Shown in pieces: positions 7,828 through 13,874 of a stretch of 14,593 nt of DNA (the stretch's first letter is position 1; the number at the start of each line of letters is the position of its first letter). The DNA is from an uncultured Bacteroidota bacterium (GTDB taxonomy: Bacteria > Bacteroidota > Bacteroidia > UKL13-3). The translations under genes and the position numbers were made by a program. The stretch covers positions 1-14,593 of the forward strand of contig CAISTO010000235.1 in NCBI GenBank assembly GCA_903888395.1, in the 5' to 3' direction. A model generated the notes under the pieces. It was given only the letters and a program-made list of their open reading frames with translations, searched no databases and had not been told where the DNA came from.

Positions 7828-7866
7828 TTAACTGATGCCATCGCTTAAAGCGATGGCATCAGTTAA
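7828..7866. terminator. 39-base perfect palindrome after icmF, probable terminator
   Basis: The arm TTAACTGATGCCATCGCTT (7828-7846) is followed, after a single A at 7847, by its exact reverse complement (7848-7866). As RNA it would form a long stem with a GC-rich core (GATGCCATCGC) and a loop of about 5 bases. It starts 39 bases after the icmF stop. The downstream side is A-rich rather than U-rich, so it is not a classic intrinsic terminator. It may instead protect the mRNA 3' end or be a dispersed REP-like element. Confidence 0.65.
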
Positions 7867-7905
7867 AAACACCTACTAATTTTCATATATTTTTAAATAA
7901 TCATT

Positions 7906-7936
7906 TTGTAATAAATTTATTTTACATTTACATTTT
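7906..7936 (+). promoter_or_regulatory. Weak Bacteroidota-type promoter for the DUF2158-like gene
   Basis: TTG (7906-7908) lies 20 bases before TACATTTT (7929-7936), which matches TAnnTTTG except at the last base. A start of transcription about 6 bases further would leave a leader of roughly 10 bases before the ATG at 7952. The match is imperfect in a T-rich region. Confidence 0.3.
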
Positions 7937-7951
7937 AAATAAACTCAAAAT

Positions 7952-8212
7952 ATGATAAATGAATTTAGTGTGGGCGATACCGTTAGATTGATTTCTGGTG
8001 GCCCATTAATGACCGTAAATGATTACAACGATGAAAAAGATTTAGTTGATTGTATTTGGTTTAACATGGATGAAATTTTATGCACGGGAACCTTTAAAGG
8101 TGCAGTTGTTATGATTGATGTGGATGATTTTGATTTTGACGATTTTGATTTTGGTGAAGAAGAAGATGATGAAGAATGGGAAGAGGAATTAGATGAAGAG
8201 GAAGAAATTTAA
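7952..8212 (+). CDS. Small DUF2158/YodC-like protein with a strongly acidic tail
   Basis: This is an 86-residue cytosolic protein of unknown function. Residues 1-53 match the small SH3-like DUF2158 (YodC) pattern: V-G-D-x-V-R-L-x-SGGP-x-MTV, then C-x-WF, where the family has a CxWF segment. The C-terminal third (from about residue 56) is almost entirely Asp, Glu and aromatic residues, with a duplicated D-x-DFD motif and then runs of Glu. DUF2158 proteins usually end soon after the beta domain, so the acidic extension is the unusual part; it could bind cations or a basic partner, which is speculation. The gene is alone, with a weak promoter before it and an intrinsic terminator after the stop. 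Confidence 0.85.
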   Translation: MINEFSVGDTVRLISGGPLMTVNDYNDEKDLVDCIWFNMDEILCTGTFKGAVVMIDVDDFDFDDFDFGEEEDDEEWEEELDEEEEI

Positions 8213-8229
8213 TAAATAAAAAAAACAGG

Positions 8230-8258
8230 AAAAGCAGGTATTTTATCTGCTTTTTTTT
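8230..8258 (+). terminator. Rho-independent terminator
   Basis: AAAAGCAG (8230-8237) pairs with CTGCTTTT (8247-8254). The stem extends inward through a G-T, a T-A and an A-T pair to a 3-base TTT loop, and eight T residues (8251-8258) follow. It lies 18 bases after the stop of the DUF2158-like gene and is the most canonical terminator in the window. Confidence 0.88.
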
Positions 8259-8429
8259 ATTTATGAATGTTTCAAAATTTTATAATCTTTTTTATAAAAG
8301 AGAATAAGGAAATACCAATGAAATTGTTAAGTATGTTTGGATTGACCTCAAAAATTAATTTTTTTACCATATAGTTTCATGCATTAATAGTTTCATAGTT
8401 TTATATTGCGCCATTAAATTAAATAACAA

Positions 8430-9200
8430 ATGATTCTTTTTGATAAAATAGAAGCGAATAAAGAAATATATCGCGAACAGTTTTTAAATGCTCAACCTTT
8501 CCCACATATTGGAATTGATGGTATTTGCGATGAAGAAAAATTAACAACACTTTATAATAATATTCCTGTTATTGAAACAGCCAGTGCTGATTATGTTTTT
8601 GCAAAAAACAAATTCGAAAAATCAAAATTCCATGAACTAGGTGGTGAATTTTTAGAATTATACAATGATTTTATAAGCGACAGATTTCAAGAATGGTTAA
8701 AGTTTGTTACCAATGAAGATTTATTTGTAGATAAAACTTTTTATGGTGGAGGAATTCACCAAGGAAAAGAAGGCAGTTTTTTAGACATGCATGCTGATTT
8801 TAACTATCACCCATTGCACGAAAACTGGTACAGAAACTTGAATTTATTGCTTTATATCAATAAAGATTGGAATCCAAATTACGCAGGAAATTTGAAGTTA
8901 GAGGATGGACGAACAGGCGTAAAAACTGAAGTAGAAGTACCTTTTAACAGATTGGCAATTATGCATTGTAGGGAATATACTTTACATGGTTACGATGCTA
9001 TCAATTTTCCAGAGGGAACAGCCAGAACGTCAATAGCTGCTTATGCATACACCCTTCACGATTCAAATTTAGAAGCTTCAAGAACTACGGTTTGGCATAT
9101 TGAAAAAAATAGTCCAATAAAATATTTGTTGTCAAAAATTTGGGTTCCAGCTGTAAAGATAAAAAGTAAATTTTTCAAGAGTAACACTGCTAAACATTAG
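8430..9200 (+). CDS. 2-oxoglutarate/Fe(II)-dependent oxygenase (prolyl-hydroxylase-like)
   Basis: This 256-residue cytosolic protein has the double-stranded beta-helix fold of the 2OG-Fe(II) oxygenase superfamily (PF13640-like). The iron triad is visible as H121-x-D123 (in DMHADF) and H186 (in TLHGY), and R199 (in TARTSIAAYAY) sits where the 2-oxoglutarate carboxylate is bound. The strand LNLLLYINKDW followed by G-N-L-x-L and the NRLAIMHC strand are typical of the group. Characterised relatives hydroxylate proteins or small molecules; the substrate here cannot be told. The last ~30 residues form a basic, hydrophobic tail (I-K-Y-L-L-S-K-I-W-V). The ytxJ-like gene starts 11 bases after the stop, so the two are probably co-transcribed. 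No clear promoter is seen upstream. Confidence 0.87.
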   Translation: MILFDKIEANKEIYREQFLNAQPFPHIGIDGICDEEKLTTLYNNIPVIETASADYVFAKNKFEKSKFHELGGEFLELYNDFISDRFQEWLKFVTNEDLFVDKTFYGGGIHQGKEGSFLDMHADFNYHPLHENWYRNLNLLLYINKDWNPNYAGNLKLEDGRTGVKTEVEVPFNRLAIMHCREYTLHGYDAINFPEGTARTSIAAYAYTLHDSNLEASRTTVWHIEKNSPIKYLLSKIWVPAVKIKSKFFKSNTAKH

Positions 9201-9211
9201 AATTTTTAAAA

Positions 9212-9547
9212 ATGGAATGGAATAATATTACCAATATTTCTCAATTAGAGGATATTAATACTGCTTCTGAAAGTGAGAAAATAATGATTTTTAAACACAG
9301 CACGCGTTGCAGCATTAGTTCAAGTGCGTTAAACAGATTGGAAAGAAACTGGAATAATGAAACTGATTCTGTGAAAATAAAACCGTATTATTTAGACTTA
9401 ATCGCACATAGAGACATTTCGAATAAAATTGCGCAACAATGGAATATTGAGCATGAATCGCCACAGGTTTTAGTAATTGAAAATGGCAAATGCACTTATC
9501 ATAATTCTCATATGGGAATTGATTACAATGAGTTGATGGAATTGTAA
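9212..9547 (+). CDS. ytxJ: YtxJ-like thioredoxin-fold redox protein (bacillithiol-system family)
   Basis: This 111-residue cytosolic protein of the YtxJ/DUF2847 family is annotated elsewhere as a bacillithiol-system redox-active (monothiol bacilliredoxin-like) protein. Diagnostic features are the KHSTRCSISSSALNR segment with the single active Cys33, the cis-Pro strand ESPQVLVI (Pro84) of the thioredoxin fold, and the C-terminal SHMGID motif where the family has S-H-x-x-I. A second Cys94 is present but does not form a CxxC. Full length for the family. It follows the 2OG oxygenase by 11 bases. Whether this organism makes bacillithiol cannot be judged here, because no bshA/B/C genes are in the window. 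Confidence 0.85.
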   Translation: MEWNNITNISQLEDINTASESEKIMIFKHSTRCSISSSALNRLERNWNNETDSVKIKPYYLDLIAHRDISNKIAQQWNIEHESPQVLVIENGKCTYHNSHMGIDYNELMEL

Positions 9548-9558
9548 AAATCTAGTTG

Positions 9559-9588
9559 TTGTAATATTCCATAAATCTGTTATTTTTG
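9559..9588 (+). promoter_or_regulatory. Bacteroidota-type promoter for ald
   Basis: TTG (9559-9561) is followed after 19 bases by TATTTTTG (9581-9588), an exact TAnnTTTG. The predicted leader to the ATG at 9611 is about 16 bases. It lies wholly between the ytxJ-like gene and ald, so the ald-Rieske pair is likely its own transcription unit. Confidence 0.6.
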
Positions 9589-9610
9589 AAATATTGCCAA
9601 AACACAAATC

Positions 9611-10831
9611 ATGGATCAACATTTCGGATTTTCAGAATTAGCCAAACAAGCATCGCTTCAGCCAAAAGAAGCATTGCTTGAAAAGCGTAATTCCAATCAT
9701 ATTTTATACATTGGAGTTCCAAAGGAAACTACGTTACAAGAAGGTAGAATTCCGCTTACACCATCATCTGTTCAACTTTTGGTAAATAATGGAAACGAAG
9801 TTTGGATAGAGTCGGGAGCAGGAAAAAATGCACACTTTACCGATAATGATTTTAGTGAAGCTGGGGCTAAAATTTGCCATAGCAAAGAAGAACTTTTTAA
9901 AGCCAATATTATTTTAAAAGTTGAACCACCTACTGAAGAAGAAATTAAACTTTTAACACCACAACATTTATTGATTTCAGCATTGCAACATGCAAGTAAA
10001 AGCAGCGTATTTATGAAGGAATTAATGGCAAAAAAGTTAACGGCTATTGCTTATGAAAATTTAAAAGATCAAGATGGATTGTTTCCTGTAATTAGAAGTT
10101 TAAGTGAAATAGCAGGAACCACAACGATAAGTATTGCCGATGAATTATTGAGTTCTACCTATGGCGGAAAAGGCGAAATGCTTGGAAGTGTAAACGGAAT
10201 TCCTCCTACAGAAATTGTTATAATTGGTGCGGGAACAGTAGGGGAATATGCTGCAAAAGCTGCTTTGGGAAAAGGTGCAACAGTTAAAGTTTTTGATTAT
10301 TCATTATCGAAATTACGCAGGATTCAGGAAAATTTACGTCAAAGTATTTTTACAAGTTTATTGCACCCAAAAATTATTTGCAAAGCATTACAAACAGCAG
10401 ATTTAGTTATTGGTTGTATGCGAAGCGAAGATGGTAGAAGTCCAATAATTATTACCGAAGAAATGGTGAGTAATATGAAACCAATGTCGGTAATTATAGA
10501 TGTAAGTATAGACCAAGGAGGAATATTTGAAACAAGTGAAATTACATCTCATAAAAACCCAACATTTACTAAACACGATGTAATTCATTATTGTGTTCCA
10601 AATATTACAAGTAGAGTTTGCCGCACTGCTAGTTATGCTTTAAGCAATGTTTTTACTCCTTTGTTGTTAAAACTTGCCGATGCAAAAGACATTCCATCGT
10701 TTTTATATAATAATGCTGGCGCCAGAAATGGAGTTTATGTTTATAGAGGAAATTTAACCAATAAACATATTGGTAAAAGATTGAATATTTACCATAAAGA
10801 TTTAGATTTATTACTTTCTGCACATATTTAA
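9611..10831 (+). CDS. ald: Alanine dehydrogenase
   Basis: This 406-residue NAD-dependent enzyme reversibly deaminates L-alanine to pyruvate and ammonia in the cytosol. Conserved residues of the AlaDH/PNT family are in place: R46 (GRIPLTP), K103 (ILKVEPP), H127 (LQHAS), the NAD-binding GAGTVG (206-211), and the catalytic Asp in VSIDQGG (D301), followed by the THY-type H-Y-C-V-P-N segment. It is about 30 residues longer at the N-terminus than the ~370-residue Gram-positive enzymes. This leader (FGFSELAKQASLQPKE) is, as I recall, usual for Bacteroidota homologues and supports the ATG at 9611, 23 bases after a good promoter. The Rieske gene starts 3 bases after the stop. Transhydrogenase alpha subunit is excluded by length and by the absence of membrane segments. 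Confidence 0.92.
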   Translation: MDQHFGFSELAKQASLQPKEALLEKRNSNHILYIGVPKETTLQEGRIPLTPSSVQLLVNNGNEVWIESGAGKNAHFTDNDFSEAGAKICHSKEELFKANIILKVEPPTEEEIKLLTPQHLLISALQHASKSSVFMKELMAKKLTAIAYENLKDQDGLFPVIRSLSEIAGTTTISIADELLSSTYGGKGEMLGSVNGIPPTEIVIIGAGTVGEYAAKAALGKGATVKVFDYSLSKLRRIQENLRQSIFTSLLHPKIICKALQTADLVIGCMRSEDGRSPIIITEEMVSNMKPMSVIIDVSIDQGGIFETSEITSHKNPTFTKHDVIHYCVPNITSRVCRTASYALSNVFTPLLLKLADAKDIPSFLYNNAGARNGVYVYRGNLTNKHIGKRLNIYHKDLDLLLSAHI

Positions 10832-10834
10832 TAA

Positions 10835-11188
10835 ATGGCATTACATTTCTACAAAATTTACGATTTCAAATTACACGGAACCGAACCTCAAGTCATTAAC
10901 TCGGTTAGAACAATAGACATTGAAGGTAAACGAATTTGTTTAACCAGACTTCATGATGGATATTTTGCCATGGACGATAAATGTCCGCATGCAGGAGCGC
11001 CATTAGGTTCAGGAAAATGCGATGAAAACGAACAAGTAGTTTGCCCAATTCACCGATATAAATATAACCCAAGAACGGGAAAAGGTAACGGCAATCAAGG
11101 CGATTATGTTGATGTTTATCCAACTCAAATAAAAGATGATGGGGTTTATATTGGCCTAAATATTAAATGGTGGAAGAAGTTTTTGTAA
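10835..11188 (+). CDS. Rieske [2Fe-2S] ferredoxin-type protein
   Basis: This 117-residue soluble Rieske protein binds a [2Fe-2S] cluster through C50-P-H52 (in DKCPHAG) and C70-P-I-H73 (in VCPIHRYKYN), with 17 residues between the pairs, as in Rieske ferredoxins and the small subunit of nitrite reductases. There is no signal peptide or anchor, so it is probably a cytosolic electron carrier or a redox subunit. It starts 3 bases after the ald stop, so it is translated from the same message. No oxygenase or nitrite reductase large subunit is nearby, so the partner is unknown. It ends with a basic-aromatic tail (KWWKKFL). Confidence 0.9.
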   Translation: MALHFYKIYDFKLHGTEPQVINSVRTIDIEGKRICLTRLHDGYFAMDDKCPHAGAPLGSGKCDENEQVVCPIHRYKYNPRTGKGNGNQGDYVDVYPTQIKDDGVYIGLNIKWWKKFL

Positions 11189-11220
11189 CTTTTTAAATGT
11201 TTTTATAAAATAATTTTAAA

Positions 11221-11250
11221 TTGTAATTTTATATAACTTTTGTACTTTTG
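11221..11250 (+). promoter_or_regulatory. Bacteroidota-type promoter for the secreted-protein gene
   Basis: TTG (11221-11223) is followed after 19 bases by TACTTTTG (11243-11250), an exact TAnnTTTG. The ATG is at 11270, giving a leader of about 13 bases. Spacing and form equal those of the ald promoter. Confidence 0.6.
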
Positions 11251-11269
11251 ATTTCTAAAAGAATTAATT

Positions 11270-11878
11270 ATGAAACGGTTAAATTTATTTTTCACCATTT
11301 TTTGTTTTATTATAATTACCAAAACTTTTGCTCAAAATAACAAAGAGTTTTTTACTGCTATGCAATTAGGGATTGCCAATTCAGAATACAAGAATTACAA
11401 AACCAATGGCTTAAATATAAGTTTTGATAAAACCTACGGAAATTATGAATTTGGTTTAATAACGAATACTTACTTGAAAGAAAATATCAATGATGAATAT
11501 AACTTACCTAACCAAAAGTTGAATTTTTATACGATGGATATCGGTATAAAAATTCATCGCCTTATTTTTAAGAGTAAAAGCAATAAAAGCAGTCTTTTGG
11601 GTGGACTAATTAATGGTTTAGCCACTTCCCAAATTTTTAAGGGAGAAGCCGATGGAATGAATTATGTTTTTCCCCCTAAATATGGGAATGTGTTATTGTC
11701 AAACTCATATTGTTATTTTATAAGTCCAAGTATAAATTTGGAATATGTAATTATAAAGAACAAGTTAGCGATTTATAATCATTTTCAATATAAATTTTTG
11801 TTTGGCAATACTTCTTTTTCAAATACTACTGATTTAAGTAAATTTTCAATGTCGTTTGGTGTAAAGCTTTTATTATAG
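11270..11878 (+). CDS. Secreted protein, probable small outer-membrane beta-barrel
   Basis: I do not recognise a specific family in these 202 residues. A clear Sec signal peptide opens the protein: MKR, then a hydrophobic core of F/I residues, ending TFA-Q with likely cleavage after A21. The mature part alternates polar and hydrophobic residues in strand-sized pieces (MQLGIANSEY, YEFGLITNTYL, FYTMDIGIKI, SINLEYVII, LAIYNHFQYKFLFG) and ends FSMSFGVKLLL, consistent with an 8-to-10-strand barrel of the kind annotated 'porin family' or 'outer membrane beta-barrel' in Bacteroidota. The single Cys lies in the mature part and there is no lipobox. It has its own promoter and a terminator hairpin, so it is probably monocistronic. 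Confidence 0.78.
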   Translation: MKRLNLFFTIFCFIIITKTFAQNNKEFFTAMQLGIANSEYKNYKTNGLNISFDKTYGNYEFGLITNTYLKENINDEYNLPNQKLNFYTMDIGIKIHRLIFKSKSNKSSLLGGLINGLATSQIFKGEADGMNYVFPPKYGNVLLSNSYCYFISPSINLEYVIIKNKLAIYNHFQYKFLFGNTSFSNTTDLSKFSMSFGVKLLL

Positions 11879-11902
11879 AAATTAGAAAGTATAATCTTCA
11901 TG

Positions 11903-11940
11903 AAGGCTACTTATTTAAAACATAAGTAGCCTTTATATTT
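11903..11940 (+). terminator. Intrinsic terminator after the secreted-protein gene
   Basis: AAGGCTACTTAT (11903-11914) and ATAAGTAGCCTT (11922-11933) form a perfect 12-base stem with a 7-base loop, followed by a T-rich stretch (11932-11940). It lies 25 bases after the stop codon. The hairpin also has an A-rich upstream flank, but the next gene runs in the same direction. Confidence 0.8.
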
Positions 11941-12031
11941 TAAATAAGGTTAGTTTTTATCACTTTTGATATAAATAAATTTCACTTTGTAATTTCAATT
12001 AATTATTCAACATTGCATCTTTTAAAAAAAT

Positions 12032-13696
12032 ATGAAATCAGATATAGAAATTGCACGTGAAGTAAAACTTCAACCCATTCAAAAAATTGCTGAAAGCATA
12101 GGAATTTCAGAAGATCAAGTAGAGCAATACGGTAAGTATAAAGCCAAAATTACTTTTGATTTTGATGAACAGAAAATAGCTCAAAGCAACTTGATTTTAG
12201 TAACAGCTACTACTCCAAACAAAAGTGGAAGTGGTAAAACTACTACTTCGGTAGCCTTGTCTCAAGGTTTAAATAAAATAGGTAAAAAAGCCATTGTTGC
12301 ATTGCGTGAACCTTCATTAGGTCCTTGCTTTGGAATGAAAGGTGGTGCTGCAGGCGGAGGTTATAGCCAAGTATTACCAATGGAAGATATTAACTTGCAT
12401 TTTACAGGCGATTTTCACGCCATTACTTCGGCTAATAATACCTTAGCTGCTTTGGTTGATAATTACCAATATTTCAATAAAAATAATCCGAATGGTTTAA
12501 AGCAAATTTTATGGCGCAGAGTACTTGATGTAAATGATCGTTCGCTGCGTTATATGTTAAGTGGATTAAATGGTTCTACCAATGGAATTCCAACTGAAAC
12601 AGGTTTTGATATTACACCTGCTTCCGAAATTATGGCTATCTTTTGTTTATCAACTTCGTTAGATGATTTACGCAAAAGAATTGAAAATATTTTGTTGGGC
12701 TATAAATACGATAACACGCCTTTTTATGTAAAAGATTTAGGTGTAGCTGGTGCATTGGTTACTTTGTTAAAAGATGCATTTCAACCTAATTTGGTACAAA
12801 CCATAGAAGGCGGAGCGGCATTTATTCATGGTGGTCCTTTTGCTAATATTGCTCATGGTTGTAACAGTATTATGGCTACAAAAGCTGCTATGCAACATGG
12901 TGAATACGCAGTAACCGAAGCTGGTTTTGGTAGCGATTTAGGTGGAGAAAAGTTTTTAAATATAAAATGCCGTGCTGCTGGAATTAGTCCTAAAGCTACT
13001 GTTTTGGTAACAACTACTCAGTCTATAAAATTACACGGAAAGGTTGACGAAAAACTAATTAAGCAACCCAATATGGATGGCTTAAAAGCAGGTATTAAAA
13101 ATGTAGAACGCCATATTGAAAGTTTACAACAATTTGGACAAACTGTAATTGTTGCTTTAAATAAATTTGGTTTCGATACTGATGAAGAAGTAAACTTTAT
13201 AGAAAATTGGTGTAAGGAAAAAGGTGCTCATTTTGCTATTAATGAAGGATTTGCTAATGGTGGAAATGGTGCAGTAGAATTGGCCAAAAAAGTGGTTGAA
13301 ATAGTGGAGAATAATCCTAGTAAACCTATTAACCATACTTATAATTTGAACGATACGATTGAAGAAAAAATTAAAAGTATTGTTACAAAAATATATAAAG
13401 GAAGTAGTATTACTTTAGGTAAAAATGCTAAAACTGCTTTAAAGAAAATAACTGATTTAGGTGCCGATAAATTGCCAGTTTGTATTGCTAAAACACAATT
13501 TAGTTTTACTGATAACGCTGCTCAAGTAGGCGCTGCCGAAGGATTTAATATTCATATTGAAAACTTGGTATTGAACAACGGTGCTGGATTTATAGTAGCA
13601 GTTGCAGGCGAAATTATGCGTATGCCAGGTTTACCAAAAGAACCTGCTGCCATGGTGATTGATTTTGTAAATGGCGAAATTACTGGCTTAAGCTAA
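12032..13696 (+). CDS. fhs: Formate-tetrahydrofolate ligase
   Basis: This 554-residue cytosolic enzyme makes 10-formyl-THF from formate, THF and ATP, feeding purine and one-carbon metabolism. The P-loop is at about residues 66-73 (TPNKSGSGKTTT, family usually T-P-x-GEGKTT), followed by the family signatures REPSLGPCFGMKGGAAGGG, the HFTGDFHAITSANN segment, the Q-T-x-E-GG-A-x-IHGGPFANIAHG region, and V-T-E-A-GFG-x-D-LG-x-EKF. Length is normal (~555). The ATG at 12032 fits the usual M-x-S-D-I-E-I-A start. No exact TTG-N19-TAnnTTTG promoter was found in the 98 bases between the preceding terminator and the start. A repeat-rich gap with a GC-rich hairpin follows. Confidence 0.95.
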   Translation: MKSDIEIAREVKLQPIQKIAESIGISEDQVEQYGKYKAKITFDFDEQKIAQSNLILVTATTPNKSGSGKTTTSVALSQGLNKIGKKAIVALREPSLGPCFGMKGGAAGGGYSQVLPMEDINLHFTGDFHAITSANNTLAALVDNYQYFNKNNPNGLKQILWRRVLDVNDRSLRYMLSGLNGSTNGIPTETGFDITPASEIMAIFCLSTSLDDLRKRIENILLGYKYDNTPFYVKDLGVAGALVTLLKDAFQPNLVQTIEGGAAFIHGGPFANIAHGCNSIMATKAAMQHGEYAVTEAGFGSDLGGEKFLNIKCRAAGISPKATVLVTTTQSIKLHGKVDEKLIKQPNMDGLKAGIKNVERHIESLQQFGQTVIVALNKFGFDTDEEVNFIENWCKEKGAHFAINEGFANGGNGAVELAKKVVEIVENNPSKPINHTYNLNDTIEEKIKSIVTKIYKGSSITLGKNAKTALKKITDLGADKLPVCIAKTQFSFTDNAAQVGAAEGFNIHIENLVLNNGAGFIVAVAGEIMRMPGLPKEPAAMVIDFVNGEITGLS

Positions 13697-13702
13697 GGTT
13701 GA

Positions 13703-13750
13703 TAAGTTAATTAGTTTAGAAGTTGATTAGTTTATAAGTTAATTGGTTAA
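13703..13750 (+). repeat. Three tandem degenerate 16-base repeats after fhs
   Basis: The units are TAAGTTAATTAGTTTA (13703-13718), GAAGTTGATTAGTTTA (13719-13734) and TAAGTTAATTGGTTAA (13735-13750). Unit 2 differs from unit 1 at two positions and unit 3 at three. They start six bases after the fhs stop. The period equals that of the duplication inside icmF. Confidence 0.8.
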
Positions 13751-13767
13751 ACTAATATATTCAAACA

Positions 13768-13811
13768 CCGTCAGACGCTTTGTTGGGCAAGGCTCGGCAA
13801 GCGTCAGACGG
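13768..13811. terminator. GC-rich hairpin built from two CGTCAGACG palindromes
   Basis: CCGTCAGACGCTT (13768-13780) and AAGCGTCAGACGG (13799-13811) pair over 13 bases with one mismatch around an 18-base loop. Flanking AAACA and TGTTT could extend the stem past a small bulge. Each arm also contains CGTCAGACG, itself a palindrome around its central A, so the arms are direct as well as inverted repeats. The high GC content stands out in this genome. It may end fhs transcription, or be a dispersed repeat element. Confidence 0.55.
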
Positions 13812-13850
13812 ATTGTTTAAAAAAAATAATTAACTGCAAAAGTTTAAAAA

Positions 13851-13867
13851 GCCAGCTGCCAGAAGCC
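13851..13867 (+). repeat. Short 7-base tandem repeat before the LRR-kinase gene
   Basis: GCCAGCT, GCCAGAA and GCC follow each other at 13851-13867, eight bases before the ATG at 13875. It is a fragmentary form of the 'GCCAGAA' repeats I associate with Bacteroidota intergenic DNA. No promoter element is evident in the same stretch. Confidence 0.45.
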
Positions 13868-13874
13868 CCAAAAA

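Noticed and set aside
8278..8299. TTTTATAA / TTATAAAA inverted repeat after the terminator
   Set aside because: It is an all-AT 8-base dyad, expected by chance at this base composition; the real terminator is at 8230-8258.
8318..8374. 18-codon ORF (ATG at 8318) with an AAGGA-like sequence a few bases upstream
   Set aside because: It is too short to distinguish from chance, and Shine-Dalgarno-like sequence is weak evidence in this phylum.
8371..8396. ATAGTTTCAT repeated with a 16-base offset before the oxygenase gene
   Set aside because: There are only two 10-base copies in low-complexity sequence; too weak to call an array or operator.
10403..11123. Three minus-strand frames across ald and the Rieske gene
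   Set aside because: They overlap strongly supported genes on the other strand, and their compositions look like reverse-frame artefacts.
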